DNA of 64,000 nucleotides from Henningerozyma blattae CBS 6284 (lineage: Eukaryota; Ascomycota; Saccharomycetes; Saccharomycetales; Saccharomycetaceae), in the NCBI RefSeq assembly GCF_000315915.1, contig NC_020188.1:1071501-1135500 (forward strand), written 5' to 3'. The notes beneath the pieces are model-generated. The model saw only the letters and a program-made list of their open reading frames with translations. It was not told the origin of the DNA and searched no databases. Both the position numbers and the translations under genes were made by a program. Below are positions 32,397 to 42,363 of this stretch, one piece after another (position 1 is the stretch's first letter; each line of letters starts with the position of its first letter).

Positions 32397-32754
32397 TTAC
32401 TTCTTTAATAATAAAAAGATACAAATCTTTTCGCTTAAAATCTCGTATGCGGCTAAACGATTGAATAGCCAATCGCATTTGCAGGGATCTGTACGGATTC
32501 GGTATATTATCTCGGCGAGAATGTTGGAATGCTTAAAAAAACAGCACCAACCTATAAAGTTAATGATATCCAATATACATTTATATTTATAAATTAGATT
32601 AATTGACTCGAAATCAAACTACAGATGCTTATTTTATTTGGTGAGGACTAATTGGTTTAAATTACAGATTAAATAATCCCCTTCTATTAAAAAAATAAAG
32701 GAGAAGGAAACAAAGAATATAGAAAAAAAAAGAATTACAGAATATAGAAAAATA
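32397..32754. other. Intergenic, HEM14 promoter
   Basis: A CCAAT word at 32469-32473, in the TAGCCAATCGC context, is a possible Hap2/3/4/5 site, about 285 bp upstream of HEM14. No other feature seen. Confidence 0.5.
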
Positions 32755-34416
32755 ATGTTAAAGTCAGTAAGCAAATTACCCAGCAATGCCAATGTTGCAG
32801 TCATTGGAGGTGGATTTACAGGCTTAACCTTTACGTATTTTTTAAATAAGTTACGGCCAGACGTTAAAATTACAATATTTGAGGGTCAAAATAGAACTGG
32901 AGGTTGGATCGAATCTAAAAGATTACAATTAAATGACAATGATAATAATGTGATTCGATTCGAAAAAGGCCCTCGTACTTTAAGAGGTGTTTCTGACGGT
33001 ACTGTATTGATGGTTGACATGTTAGAAGAGATTGGCAAAGATACTGAAGCTCAATTGTACCATATAAGTAAGAATGCAAAAGCTAATAAACAATTTTTAT
33101 TAGATACCAATAACCGATTAATTCAAGTGCCAAATTCGTTAAAGACATTATTGAAATTCTCTTTTAATCCATTGGGGAAAGGACTTTATAAAAGCCTTAT
33201 TGGTGAATGGAAAAGAAATGGACCCGCCAACCCACAGATGGATGAAAGCGTGGCTAGTCTATTGACAAGAAGGTTTGGTAGTGATCAAATAAGTAAGAAT
33301 ATCATGAGTGCATTATATAGAGGGATTTATGCAGGCGATGTAAAGGCTTTAAGTGCACAAAGGACTTGTAATCGAATGTTTTTAAATGATCGTAAGTACG
33401 GATCATTTACTAAAGCTATATGGAACAATATCTTCCACAAGAAGTCAAAAAAAGAAATAGATCCATCGAACTCACCATTATTAAACCCAAGATTAAGTAT
33501 TTACCAGAAGGCGTTTCATCGTGATAAAACAAAGATTCATGAGTTAGCTAATACATTAAAAAACTACCCATTACTAGGTTTCAAAAATGGTATTGAAACT
33601 TTTCCCAAATTAGTTCGTCAGTATCTAGAAAAATCATCAAATGTTAATATCCACTGTGGTAACCCAGTTTCATCTGTAATAAAGAATAAGAAAGATATGA
33701 ATAAACTGATAGTAGAATTACAAGATGGTAAACTGTATGATACTTTTGATCATGTTCGTTTTACTATCAACCCTGAAGCTATTGGCCAAATTATGAATAA
33801 ACAAGATGTAAGTTTATCAAAGGAGTTATCAAAAGTTAATTCAAGTACTACTGTTGTTGTCAGTTATTATCTACCAAATAAAAATGTGATTAAAAAGGAG
33901 TATGAAGGATTTGGGTTTCTAGTTCCATCATCAACTGATAAAAGTAATTTGGGAAAAGTCTTAGGGGTTGTATTTGATTCATGTGTGGAACACAGTTTTA
34001 AACCGCTAGCATTAAATAAGTTCTTTGATGATAACAAGACAACTCAAACTGAAATCAGAGAAAAAGCTAAAGAATATACAAAATTAACTATTATGTTAGG
34101 TGGATATATGTTGAAAAATAAGGATGATCCATTATTCGATAGATCTAAAGCTATTGACATAGCCAAAAAAACTTTGCATAATGTAATGGATATTTCTGAA
34201 AAAGACCTTGACCAAGGATTATGGGATTATTCAGTTGCAACCAATTCATTACCACAATACTTTGTAGGTTATGATGATTGGCAAAAGGATGTCGAAAAAA
34301 AGTTCAAGGACAATTTTGATAACCAAGTATCTCTGGGTGGTATGGGGTTTGCAAGAACCCCTAGTCTGTCAGATTTGGTTCTAAATAATTGCCAAGCTTC
34401 TATCGACCTATCTTGA
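32755..34416 (+). CDS. HEM14: Protoporphyrinogen oxidase
   Basis: A 553-aa FAD enzyme (S. cerevisiae Hem14 is 539). It oxidises protoporphyrinogen IX to protoporphyrin IX, the penultimate step of heme synthesis, at the mitochondrial inner membrane. The dinucleotide-binding fold is at the N-terminus: VAVIGGGFTGLTFTYFL (about 14-30), then FEGQNRTGGWIESKR (about 46-60), with FEKGPRTLRG (about 74-83). The C-terminus has the second flavin motif NQVSLGGMGFARTPSLSDLV. It is syntenic with S. cerevisiae YER014W, between PRP22 and FAA2. MSL1 is inserted between it and FAA2 here. Confidence 0.95.
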   Translation: MLKSVSKLPSNANVAVIGGGFTGLTFTYFLNKLRPDVKITIFEGQNRTGGWIESKRLQLNDNDNNVIRFEKGPRTLRGVSDGTVLMVDMLEEIGKDTEAQLYHISKNAKANKQFLLDTNNRLIQVPNSLKTLLKFSFNPLGKGLYKSLIGEWKRNGPANPQMDESVASLLTRRFGSDQISKNIMSALYRGIYAGDVKALSAQRTCNRMFLNDRKYGSFTKAIWNNIFHKKSKKEIDPSNSPLLNPRLSIYQKAFHRDKTKIHELANTLKNYPLLGFKNGIETFPKLVRQYLEKSSNVNIHCGNPVSSVIKNKKDMNKLIVELQDGKLYDTFDHVRFTINPEAIGQIMNKQDVSLSKELSKVNSSTTVVVSYYLPNKNVIKKEYEGFGFLVPSSTDKSNLGKVLGVVFDSCVEHSFKPLALNKFFDDNKTTQTEIREKAKEYTKLTIMLGGYMLKNKDDPLFDRSKAIDIAKKTLHNVMDISEKDLDQGLWDYSVATNSLPQYFVGYDDWQKDVEKKFKDNFDNQVSLGGMGFARTPSLSDLVLNNCQASIDLS

Positions 34417-34715
34417 TCACACGCACATACACACATACATACATACTTGTATATTCCTTCACATTTTATTTATCCATTTATATATGTAATTCTTATTTAT
34501 TAATTTTTTATAACATGTTTGTATAAAAAGACTCTCTTGGCTTCAAACCCCGATCAAATTCGCTCTTTTCTTTTTTTTTATTTATTTTTTGCCGCATTCT
34601 TAACTAAGGCGAATTCTACAAGAAAATCTTTTTTTACTCTAAATTAACTAGCAGATCTCAGAAAAACTCTAAATACCAACTGTTATCAATTGGCCATCGC
34701 CTACCAATTCTTGAA

Positions 34716-35117
34716 ATGGTTACAAAGAACAAAAATCCTAAGAGCAAACGCTCTACCAAGAAATCTAAAAAGGCTTCTGTTATTGAGAAACTAGTTAAAG
34801 ATGTTGCTACGCCAGAGTCCACCTCTGAAAACCTTCCAACCAATGAAACATTATATATCCGTAACATCCCTGAGAAACTATTACCGTCGCAAGTTAGAAT
34901 TAATTTATACCTTCTATTAAGTACTTTTGGAGAGATAATATATATCAAAGTTGGTAAGCCAAGAAGTTCCTTGCGAGGCCAGGCATTTGTCACGTTCCGT
35001 ACCATTGATGAGGCACATGTGGCCAAAACTGCTCTTGATCAAGAGCTATTTTTTGGACAATCATTACATCTGGAATTTAGCCGCCAACCTTCAAGGATTC
35101 CAGATGCTAGCAGTTAA
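34716..35117 (+). CDS. MSL1: U2B''-like U2 snRNP protein Msl1
   Basis: A 133-aa protein (S. cerevisiae Msl1 is 111) with a Lys/Ser-rich N-terminal extension (about 1-40) and one RRM. RNP2 is LYIRNI (about 47-52) and RNP1 is LRGQAFVTF (about 85-93). The segment LPSQVRINLYLLLSTFGEI matches the U1A/U2B'' family. Msl1 binds U2 snRNA stem-loop IV together with Lea1. In S. cerevisiae its neighbour is DSN1 (YIR009W-YIR010W). Here it is 12 kb away from DSN1, between HEM14 and FAA2, a local rearrangement. Confidence 0.92.
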   Translation: MVTKNKNPKSKRSTKKSKKASVIEKLVKDVATPESTSENLPTNETLYIRNIPEKLLPSQVRINLYLLLSTFGEIIYIKVGKPRSSLRGQAFVTFRTIDEAHVAKTALDQELFFGQSLHLEFSRQPSRIPDASS

Positions 35118-35530
35118 CTTTGAATTACCAAGAATTACCCTGTTGGCGGCTAATCTCGGGGTTAATGGACTTCTTATCACCGAAATATATCACGTCAGAA
35201 GTTACAGGAGTTCTTCTACCCCGCGTTTATGATGTGCAACCGGAATGCCCTAAGCTCCGGGAGTTGGGGTAGTGCACGCTCCAAGAAAAGGTACACCCGC
35301 AAAAAAACATAAAAAAAGGGTTATGAATGGCCCTGACTCAATCTGGAATTTGCATAAAGTGAATGGTATAAATAGGCATGTTGAATTGGCTTTGAGAAAT
35401 CCAAGGATCGTTTGATGTAGATGGAGATTCTCAGGTTGAGAAAACTTCGAAAATTTTTGTATCTATATCATACTAATATTCACAACTCGTTACGGTAAAA
35501 CAAAAAAAAGTAAATCCTATTATTACATAC
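35118..35530. other. Intergenic, FAA2 promoter
   Basis: GC-richer than most spacers here. It contains the CCGGA inverted repeat listed separately and a TGACTCA (Gcn4-type) word at 35334-35340, about 190 bp upstream of FAA2. A TATAAATAG-like box is near 35369. Confidence 0.6.
35240..35260. promoter_or_regulatory. Zinc-cluster-type inverted repeat in the FAA2 promoter
   Basis: CCGGA and TCCGG are separated by 11 bp, about 270-290 bp upstream of the FAA2 start. On the minus strand it reads CGG-N3-T-N-A then CCG after 7 bp. This resembles the oleate response element of Oaf1/Pip2 (CGG-N3-TNA-N9-12-CCG), but the spacing is too short. The fit to a peroxisomal fatty-acid gene is suggestive only. Confidence 0.35.
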
Positions 35531-37792
35531 ATGGAAGAACCTGATTATTCGTTAGTGGACCTTATTGAGAGCAATTCACGTTATGCAAGCTTGAAAGAAT
35601 CACTTTCCGGTTATGTCCGTGGTTCTGATGAATATTTTATCGAATTGTTCAAGTTGCTACCTTTGAGCAGTTGGCCCACTTATAAGACATTCCTTAGGAA
35701 ACAGGCCATTCAAGTAGAAAATTCTCAATATAATGGGTTCAGTCCCGTTTATCGAAGTTCGTTATCCCCTGACAGATTGGTTACTTGTGTTGATCAAGAA
35801 GTTTTCCCCAGTGCATACCATCATTTTAAATTTGCAGTTAGAAATTGGCCTGATAACGATTGTTTAGGTTATAGACCTTTTGATCCGTTAACTGGGAAAT
35901 GGGAATCTTACTATCAATTTGAGTCATATGCAGATGTAGATAAACGGATTCAAAATATAGGGTCAGGTATATTGACACTTGTAAATTCTAGAAATAGGCA
36001 TCAGGATTCAAATAAGGACGTTACCGTACCCTTAGATTCAAATGATTTTATTGTATCAATATTATCGCATAATCGAATGGAATGGGTCCTTACTGATTTA
36101 GCATGCCAAGCTTATTCATTGGCAAACACAGCGTTGTATGAAACTTTGGGACCTACTACCTCAGAATATATTTTAAACTTGACTGAATCCCCAGTCTTGG
36201 TCTTTGCCAAATCAAATTTTTTTAAGATCATCTCTATCTTACCAAAATTAAAGTTTTTGAGAACTTTAATTTGTATGGACGATTTATCGAATGAAGAATT
36301 AACAATTTTAAATGATTCAATTTTGTCTCAAAAGTTGAATTCTAATAAGGAATCCGTTAAATTATTTTCTTTAAAACAGGTGGAAATGATTGGTTCCTTA
36401 AATCATATCCCAGAGATTCTACCATTACAAGATTCACTGTACACAATATCATTTACTTCAGGCACTACAGGTGTTCCCAAAGGTGTGGAAATGACCCATC
36501 AAAATGTTACAGCTGGTATAGCATTTGGCTATTCTACGTTTAAAATACCAACACATAAAGTGGGTCTACAATTACATGATATGTGCTTCTTACCATTAGC
36601 ACATATTTTCCAAAGAATGATCGTTTCTTATGATATTGCTACTGGAACAGGTATTGGCTTTATTCATAAACCAGACCCAACGGTTTTAGTGGAGGATTTG
36701 AACCTCTTGAAGCCAGACACTCTTTCTTTAGTTCCAAGAGTATTAACTAAATTTGAGGCAGGAATTAAAAACTCCATGGATAAATCATCTTTCCAAAGGA
36801 ATGTTGCAACAAATATCTTGGAATCCAAACAAGCAAGGTTCACATCAAAAGGTGGGCCAGATAAGTCAGTGATTAATTATCTAGTATTCCATAGAGTTTT
36901 AATAGATAAGATCAGAGAATCATTAGGGCTTGTAAATGCTTCATATTTAGTCACTGGTTCTGCTCCAATATCTAATGAAACACTATTATTTTTAAGAAGT
37001 GCTTTAGATGTTGGTATGAGACAAGGTTATGGGTTGACCGAAACTTTTGCTGGTATTTGCTTGTGTGAACCTCATGAGAGAGACCCTGGTACTTGTGGGG
37101 CCATTGGTATATCTTCAGAATGCAGATTAAAATCGGTCCCTCAAATGGGTTATCATGCTGATAAAGATTATAAAGGTGAGTTACAAGTTCGTGGTCCTCA
37201 AGTATTTAAACATTATTATAAGAATGATGTGGAAACTAAAAGAGTCATTGATGAAGAAGGCTGGTTTTCAACAGGTGATATTGCATTCATCGATAAAAAG
37301 GGAAGAATCTCGGTTATTGATCGTGTAAAAAATTTCTTTAAATTGGCACAGGGTGAATATGTTGCTCCTGAAAAGATTGAAAATATCTATTTATCTTCAT
37401 GCCCACATATAACACAAATATTCTTATACGGAAATTCATTGAAGACATATCTCGTTGGTATCGTGGGTATCGATCCAGATTCTGTACAATTACTCATATC
37501 AAAGAAATACCCTCAGGCAAAGGCTTGGACTCCTGCTCAGTTGATCGAGAACATTAATTCAGATATCGCATTAAAACGCCATCTATTAATCTTACTAAAT
37601 AAAGATGTCAATGCATTACAAGGATTTGAAAAATTACATAACATTTATGTGGATTTAGAACCCTTGACTGTAGAGGATGACGTGATCACTCCAACTTTGA
37701 AAATTAAAAGACACAAGGCTACAAAACATTTTAAGAAAACTCTAGATGCATTGTATGAAGAAGGTTCCATGATTAAAAATGGGAAATTATAA
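35531..37792 (+). CDS. FAA2: Medium-chain fatty acyl-CoA synthetase, peroxisomal
   Basis: A 753-aa ANL-superfamily enzyme (S. cerevisiae Faa2 is 744). It makes acyl-CoA from fatty acid, ATP and CoA, feeding peroxisomal beta-oxidation. Motifs: the P-loop [15 protein letters not shown] (about 308-322), [16 protein letters not shown] (about 495-510), the hinge [16 protein letters not shown] (about 577-592), [21 protein letters not shown] (about 596-616) and the catalytic Lys in [11 protein letters not shown] near the end. The last residues are NGKL, similar to a C-terminal PTS1. Faa2 of S. cerevisiae also uses a non-canonical PTS1, as I recall. It is followed by BIM1 as in YER015W-YER016W. Confidence 0.95.
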   Translation: MEEPDYSLVDLIESNSRYASLKESLSGYVRGSDEYFIELFKLLPLSSWPTYKTFLRKQAIQVENSQYNGFSPVYRSSLSPDRLVTCVDQEVFPSAYHHFKFAVRNWPDNDCLGYRPFDPLTGKWESYYQFESYADVDKRIQNIGSGILTLVNSRNRHQDSNKDVTVPLDSNDFIVSILSHNRMEWVLTDLACQAYSLANTALYETLGPTTSEYILNLTESPVLVFAKSNFFKIISILPKLKFLRTLICMDDLSNEELTILNDSILSQKLNSNKESVKLFSLKQVEMIGSLNHIPEILPLQDSLYTISFTSGTTGVPKGVEMTHQNVTAGIAFGYSTFKIPTHKVGLQLHDMCFLPLAHIFQRMIVSYDIATGTGIGFIHKPDPTVLVEDLNLLKPDTLSLVPRVLTKFEAGIKNSMDKSSFQRNVATNILESKQARFTSKGGPDKSVINYLVFHRVLIDKIRESLGLVNASYLVTGSAPISNETLLFLRSALDVGMRQGYGLTETFAGICLCEPHERDPGTCGAIGISSECRLKSVPQMGYHADKDYKGELQVRGPQVFKHYYKNDVETKRVIDEEGWFSTGDIAFIDKKGRISVIDRVKNFFKLAQGEYVAPEKIENIYLSSCPHITQIFLYGNSLKTYLVGIVGIDPDSVQLLISKKYPQAKAWTPAQLIENINSDIALKRHLLILLNKDVNALQGFEKLHNIYVDLEPLTVEDDVITPTLKIKRHKATKHFKKTLDALYEEGSMIKNGKL

Positions 37793-38315
37793 GGTATGAG
37801 AAATGATTAAATTTAAAAAATTTAAAAAGAATTTAATATATTAAAATATTTAACTTCTATAAATAAATAAAGTTTATATCCCACTTTTATATGTAATGAA
37901 TAATTTTTTTTATGTTCCATAACATTTTCATCAAAATTTTCCTGATTATTACCTATCACGTGTAGTTTTGGAAATTTGGTATTATTGACGTTTTTATTTA
38001 TTTTTTCGCGTAACTCAGAAATATACGCAACCTGTTTTTAAAATACTGATCAGATAATTAAAACCACTAAAAGTAAGATCTGTTTCATTTTACTTATACT
38101 TTATTTTATTTTTATTCAATAATAGTATTGACAATTATAGGCATAATTTGATATTGAAAAAAAAAGAAATTATTAGAAAATCTTTAACAAATTTATCGGT
38201 CGAGAAATTAAAGCATTTAAAGTAATATTTCCTTTTTTTTATTTTTTTGCTAAATATTCATATCTTATTCATATTACAAAACAATAACAAAGTAATTTGT
38301 CTTTAACTGATAGAT
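37793..38315. other. Intergenic FAA2-BIM1
   Basis: AT-rich promoter of BIM1. An ATCACGTG (Cbf1/CDEI-type) word lies near 37957. I found no CDEIII nearby. Nothing else. Confidence 0.6.
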
Positions 38316-39473
38316 ATGAGCGGTATTGGAGAATCAAGAACAGAACTTTTAAATTGGTTAAATGAAATCCTACATTTAAATTACAAAAAAGTCGAAGAAT
38401 GTGGTACAGGTGCTGCTTATTGTCAAATTATGGATTCGATATATGGTGATCTACCGATGCATAGAGTTAAATTCAATACAGGTCTAGAATATGAGTACCA
38501 GACAAATTATAAGATCCTACAATCTTGTTTCACAAGACATCATATTGATAAGACTGTGTACGTTGAGAGATTAATCCGTTGTAGATTTCAAGATAATTTA
38601 GAATTTTTGCAATGGATTAAAAAATATTGGTCTCAAAATAAGGATGCTTCAGAATATAATCCTGAATCAAGAAGACATATGAGCGCGAATCCTACTACAT
38701 CTTCTCACACAAGAAATATATCAAACCGCCCCACTTCAAGATCAACTTCAACTAATTTTAATAATAACAATAATAATACTGGTAATAACACCTTATCGGT
38801 ATCTAAAAGAAGAGTGAGTGGGAATGTAACAGGTGCTTCGCGGGGTTATGGCTCCTCTCAATATAACAACAATACCAATAATTTACGAAGCTCGAGTGGA
38901 TACAATAGCGCTAGTAATAATAATACTAATAACAATAGAAATTATTCAACTGAGCAAATAACTAAATTACAAACTCAATTATCTACAGCCCAAAGTGAAA
39001 TAAAGGATTTGAAGAATGATAATGAAAAATGGAAAGAGACTGTAGAAGTAGCTCAAAGAGAACGTGATTTTTATTTCGGTAAATTAAGAGATATTGAAAT
39101 TTTTACTCTTGCAACTTTAGATTTAATTAAAGAAGGTACCCAACCATCAGAAACAATTGATTTAACTAATGCATTAACAAAGATTCAAAATATATTATAT
39201 GCTACAGAGGAAGGATTTTATGAAGCACCAATTGAAGAAGATCTACCATCAGATATTAAAACAAATGATAATGGCCATACTCATCTCAGTGAACAACCTA
39301 CATCAAACTCATATTCCATAAATATTCAACCTGAAAATACAGCCCCTAATGAAAGCACTAATCATCTAATTATAAATAATAATGATAATCAAAACATTTT
39401 TAATGACAGGGCAACAGATCCTGGAAGTCTCACAAGTGGAAATATGCCTCTAAATGATGATGAAATGTTTTAA
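38316..39473 (+). CDS. BIM1: EB1-family microtubule plus-end protein Bim1
   Basis: A 385-aa protein (S. cerevisiae Bim1 is 344). The N-terminal calponin-homology domain (about 5-115) contains ELLNWLNEIL, GAAYCQIMDSIYGDLPM and the EB1 signature QDNLEFLQWIKKYW. A Ser/Asn/Arg-rich linker (about 125-215) includes Asn runs. The EB1 homology coiled coil (about 215-300) includes REDFYF-like RERDFYFGKLRDIEI. An acidic Asn-rich tail ends DDDEMF. Bim1 tracks growing microtubule ends and recruits Kar9 and Bik1. The terminal aromatic after acidic residues resembles the EEY/F-type ligand of CAP-Gly domains. It is syntenic with YER016W and followed by AFG3 on the opposite strand. Confidence 0.95.
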   Translation: MSGIGESRTELLNWLNEILHLNYKKVEECGTGAAYCQIMDSIYGDLPMHRVKFNTGLEYEYQTNYKILQSCFTRHHIDKTVYVERLIRCRFQDNLEFLQWIKKYWSQNKDASEYNPESRRHMSANPTTSSHTRNISNRPTSRSTSTNFNNNNNNTGNNTLSVSKRRVSGNVTGASRGYGSSQYNNNTNNLRSSSGYNSASNNNTNNNRNYSTEQITKLQTQLSTAQSEIKDLKNDNEKWKETVEVAQRERDFYFGKLRDIEIFTLATLDLIKEGTQPSETIDLTNALTKIQNILYATEEGFYEAPIEEDLPSDIKTNDNGHTHLSEQPTSNSYSINIQPENTAPNESTNHLIINNNDNQNIFNDRATDPGSLTSGNMPLNDDEMF

Positions 39474-40011
39474 ATTCGTATTAACGTATCTATTAATATT
39501 TAGATGTAATACAAATTAAAATATAACTTTCATTAAAAGTAAGAAATCTGATAAACACTAATGTAACTCGCCGTTGTAACTATTCTAATAACATATATAT
39601 AATAATGATAATAACTTGGGCATATATAATTCTACTTGTTATAACTTGGCATATGTAATATTATAATATACATAATAGAGTTTAATAATATTATACTCTC
39701 ATGAAAATTAAAGATATTTTTTTACAAGTATATATTCAGAGCCATAAAATAGCTAGCGAAATATGGAAAATGGATTAAATGCACGCATCTAATATGATAA
39801 GAAGAGTGAAATATTTGTAGGATTAATAATTTTCATTAAGAATATATAATAATTTATGGGGAGATATTTAAAACTGTCTTGCCATGGTCCTATAATTAGC
39901 TGTAGGGGTCATTTGCTGTTCCCAATTTCCATGCTGTTTTATACTTTATTTTTATTTTTTACAAATTATTACTCAACTAAACTTGCTGATGTAGGAATAA
40001 TAACATAATAA
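39474..40011. other. Convergent 3' intergenic BIM1-AFG3
   Basis: AT-rich convergent spacer with two related copies of a TAACTTGG.CATATATAAT-like word near 39613 and 39645. No gene seen. Confidence 0.55.
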
Positions 40012-42363
40012 TCATATAATAGATTGAGGGTCAATGTCTAAATATTTTGCAAAAGATTCGTTTTTTTCAGGGAATGGTCTTGGCCCTAATAATCTTATCA
40101 TATCTGCTCGTGTAATTTTTTCTTTCTTCAACAATTCTTTGGCAACTTTATCGACGTTTTCAATATTTTCCATTAATAACTGTCTACATTTTGAATGAGC
40201 TTCATCCACAAATTTCTTGACTTCTAAATCAATCTTTCGAGCGGTCTTTTCACTGAATGGTTTATTTACTTGGAAGAAAGAATTTTCTGGATCATTATGA
40301 TAGGAAACATAGCCTAAATCTGGTGACATACCCAATGCTGTTACCATGATACGGGCCATATCAGTGACTTTTCTAAAGTCATCATGTGCCCCACTTGTTA
40401 CCGAGGGAAAATGTAATTCTTCTGAAACACGTCCACCTAAAGCCATAATCATCCTATGTTTATATTGATCTTTTGTAACTAAGTATTGATCAGCTGGTAA
40501 ATATTGAGCGTAACCTAGAGCACCTTGCCCACGAGGAATAATTGAGACTTTTAAAAGAGGGTCTGCATGCTTTAAGAACCAACCACAAACAGCGTGACCA
40601 GCTTCATGATAAGCTACTGTTGTTTTTTCAGTAGGAGATAAAACTTTTGACTTCTTTTCTAAACCAGCAATTACTCTTTCAATAGCTTCTTCAAAGTGTG
40701 TGAATTGAACGTATGGGTCCATTTTTCTTGCTGCAATTAAGGCAGATTCATTACAAGCATTTGCAATGTCAGCACCAGTAAAACCGGGAGTTAAGGCAGC
40801 TAGTTTCCCAGCTAATAATTGTTTTTGCTTGTCTTCAGAATATAGAGGATCTAAGTTCAATTTTTTCAAGTGAACCAAGTATATCAGTTTTCTACCTTCG
40901 ACATCAGGAGCATCGATTTGAACATGTCTATCAAATCTACCTGGTCTCAATAGAGCTTTATCAAGAACATCAGGTCTATTAGTACCAGCAAGAACAACAA
41001 CTTGATCACTTGTTGAAAACCCGTCCATTTCAACTAATAGTTGATTTAGAGTGGCTTCTCTTTCATCATTTGAACCTCCTAAGCTACCATTTTTACCTCT
41101 TGCTTTACCAATAGCGTCAATTTCATCAACAAAAATAATTGAAGGAGCCATTTTACTTGCTTGCTCAAATAAATCACGAACTCTTGAGGCACCAACACCC
41201 ACAAACATTTCAACAAATTCAGAACCAGATACTGATAAAAATGGTACCCCAGCTTCACCAGCAACTGCCTTGGCTAATAAAGTTTTACCTGTACCTGGTG
41301 GACCAGATAAGATAGCACCTCTGGGGATTTTAGCTCCTAATTCTGTGTATTTGTGAGGATTTTTTAAGAAATCAACGAATTCCATAATTTCTTGCTTTGC
41401 TTCTTGACAACCGGCAACGTCTTTAAATGTGACCTTAACATCCGTCTCTTTATTAAAGAGATGAGCCTTTGACTTACCCACTCCAAATATTCCGTTGGTA
41501 CCGCTGCCACCACCTCCATTTAAGTTGGATGCTCCATTTGCAACTTTTCTTGTTATCAAATATAAACCACCTAATAATAAGATAGTTGGTACAAATGGTA
41601 ATAAAATCTGGGACATTGAAACTCTAGTAACATAACTGATTGGGATTCTATCAAATTTTGAAATATTTAATTGATCTTGTAATTGCTTTAATTGTTCTTC
41701 TAAAGCATCAACAGAACCGATAGTAAAAGAAACAACTGTATTAGTATTAATTAATTCGGCTTCAACATAATATTTGTTTATTACAGTAATTTTTTTCACC
41801 AAACCTTTTGAGACATAGTTGTTCTTGAAATCTTGAAAATTCATTTCATTACCCATAGGATCAGAGTTTGATGATGAATTTGAATTGAATAAAGTAAATA
41901 AGACAGTAAAACCAATCGTCCAATAAATGGTATTCAAGAATTCTTTAGATTTCAAATAATCACCGAGCGAATTATACTGTGGTTGATTGTTATTCTTCTT
42001 TGAAGGGTCTTGATCAGATCCATCATTTTGTTGTTTTTGATTATTTTTTGTACTGTTGTTTCTGGAATTCTTTTCGTTTTGTTGGTTGAAACACTTAAAA
42101 GTAGACTTAAATTGTGAACAAGGTGAAGAATGAAATAGTTTGATTTGAATTTTGGAAGGGTTTCTAGTAGAACCTAAAATGTTGCTTGTACTCCTATTAT
42201 TAATGCATTTTCCCCTAAGATTATTATCATTATTTATACGTTGGTGATACGATCGACTTATTATAGTCTTAGTGGGGTGTAATATTGGTAGTGAAGAGAA
42301 TGTAGCTAATTTTTTACTATGTATGGCATTAGCTTTAATAGTTACTCTGGTAGTTAACATCAT
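40012..42363 (-). CDS. AFG3: Mitochondrial m-AAA protease subunit Afg3
   Basis: A 783-aa FtsH-family protein (S. cerevisiae Afg3 is 761). It forms the hetero-hexameric m-AAA protease with Yta12 in the mitochondrial inner membrane, degrading unassembled membrane proteins and maturing MrpL32. A long basic presequence occupies about 1-100. Two membrane spans flank an intermembrane-space domain (about 147-163 and 255-270). The AAA core has Walker [20 protein letters not shown] (about 353), Walker [12 protein letters not shown] and the second-region-of-homology [19 protein letters not shown]. The zinc protease site is [13 protein letters not shown] (about 590). YTA12 is the alternative, but BIM1 adjacency (YER016W-YER017C) supports AFG3. 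Confidence 0.95.
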   Translation of the reverse strand: MMLTTRVTIKANAIHSKKLATFSSLPILHPTKTIISRSYHQRINNDNNLRGKCINNRSTSNILGSTRNPSKIQIKLFHSSPCSQFKSTFKCFNQQNEKNSRNNSTKNNQKQQNDGSDQDPSKKNNNQPQYNSLGDYLKSKEFLNTIYWTIGFTVLFTLFNSNSSSNSDPMGNEMNFQDFKNNYVSKGLVKKITVINKYYVEAELINTNTVVSFTIGSVDALEEQLKQLQDQLNISKFDRIPISYVTRVSMSQILLPFVPTILLLGGLYLITRKVANGASNLNGGGGSGTNGIFGVGKSKAHLFNKETDVKVTFKDVAGCQEAKQEIMEFVDFLKNPHKYTELGAKIPRGAILSGPPGTGKTLLAKAVAGEAGVPFLSVSGSEFVEMFVGVGASRVRDLFEQASKMAPSIIFVDEIDAIGKARGKNGSLGGSNDEREATLNQLLVEMDGFSTSDQVVVLAGTNRPDVLDKALLRPGRFDRHVQIDAPDVEGRKLIYLVHLKKLNLDPLYSEDKQKQLLAGKLAALTPGFTGADIANACNESALIAARKMDPYVQFTHFEEAIERVIAGLEKKSKVLSPTEKTTVAYHEAGHAVCGWFLKHADPLLKVSIIPRGQGALGYAQYLPADQYLVTKDQYKHRMIMALGGRVSEELHFPSVTSGAHDDFRKVTDMARIMVTALGMSPDLGYVSYHNDPENSFFQVNKPFSEKTARKIDLEVKKFVDEAHSKCRQLLMENIENVDKVAKELLKKEKITRADMIRLLGPRPFPEKNESFAKYLDIDPQSII

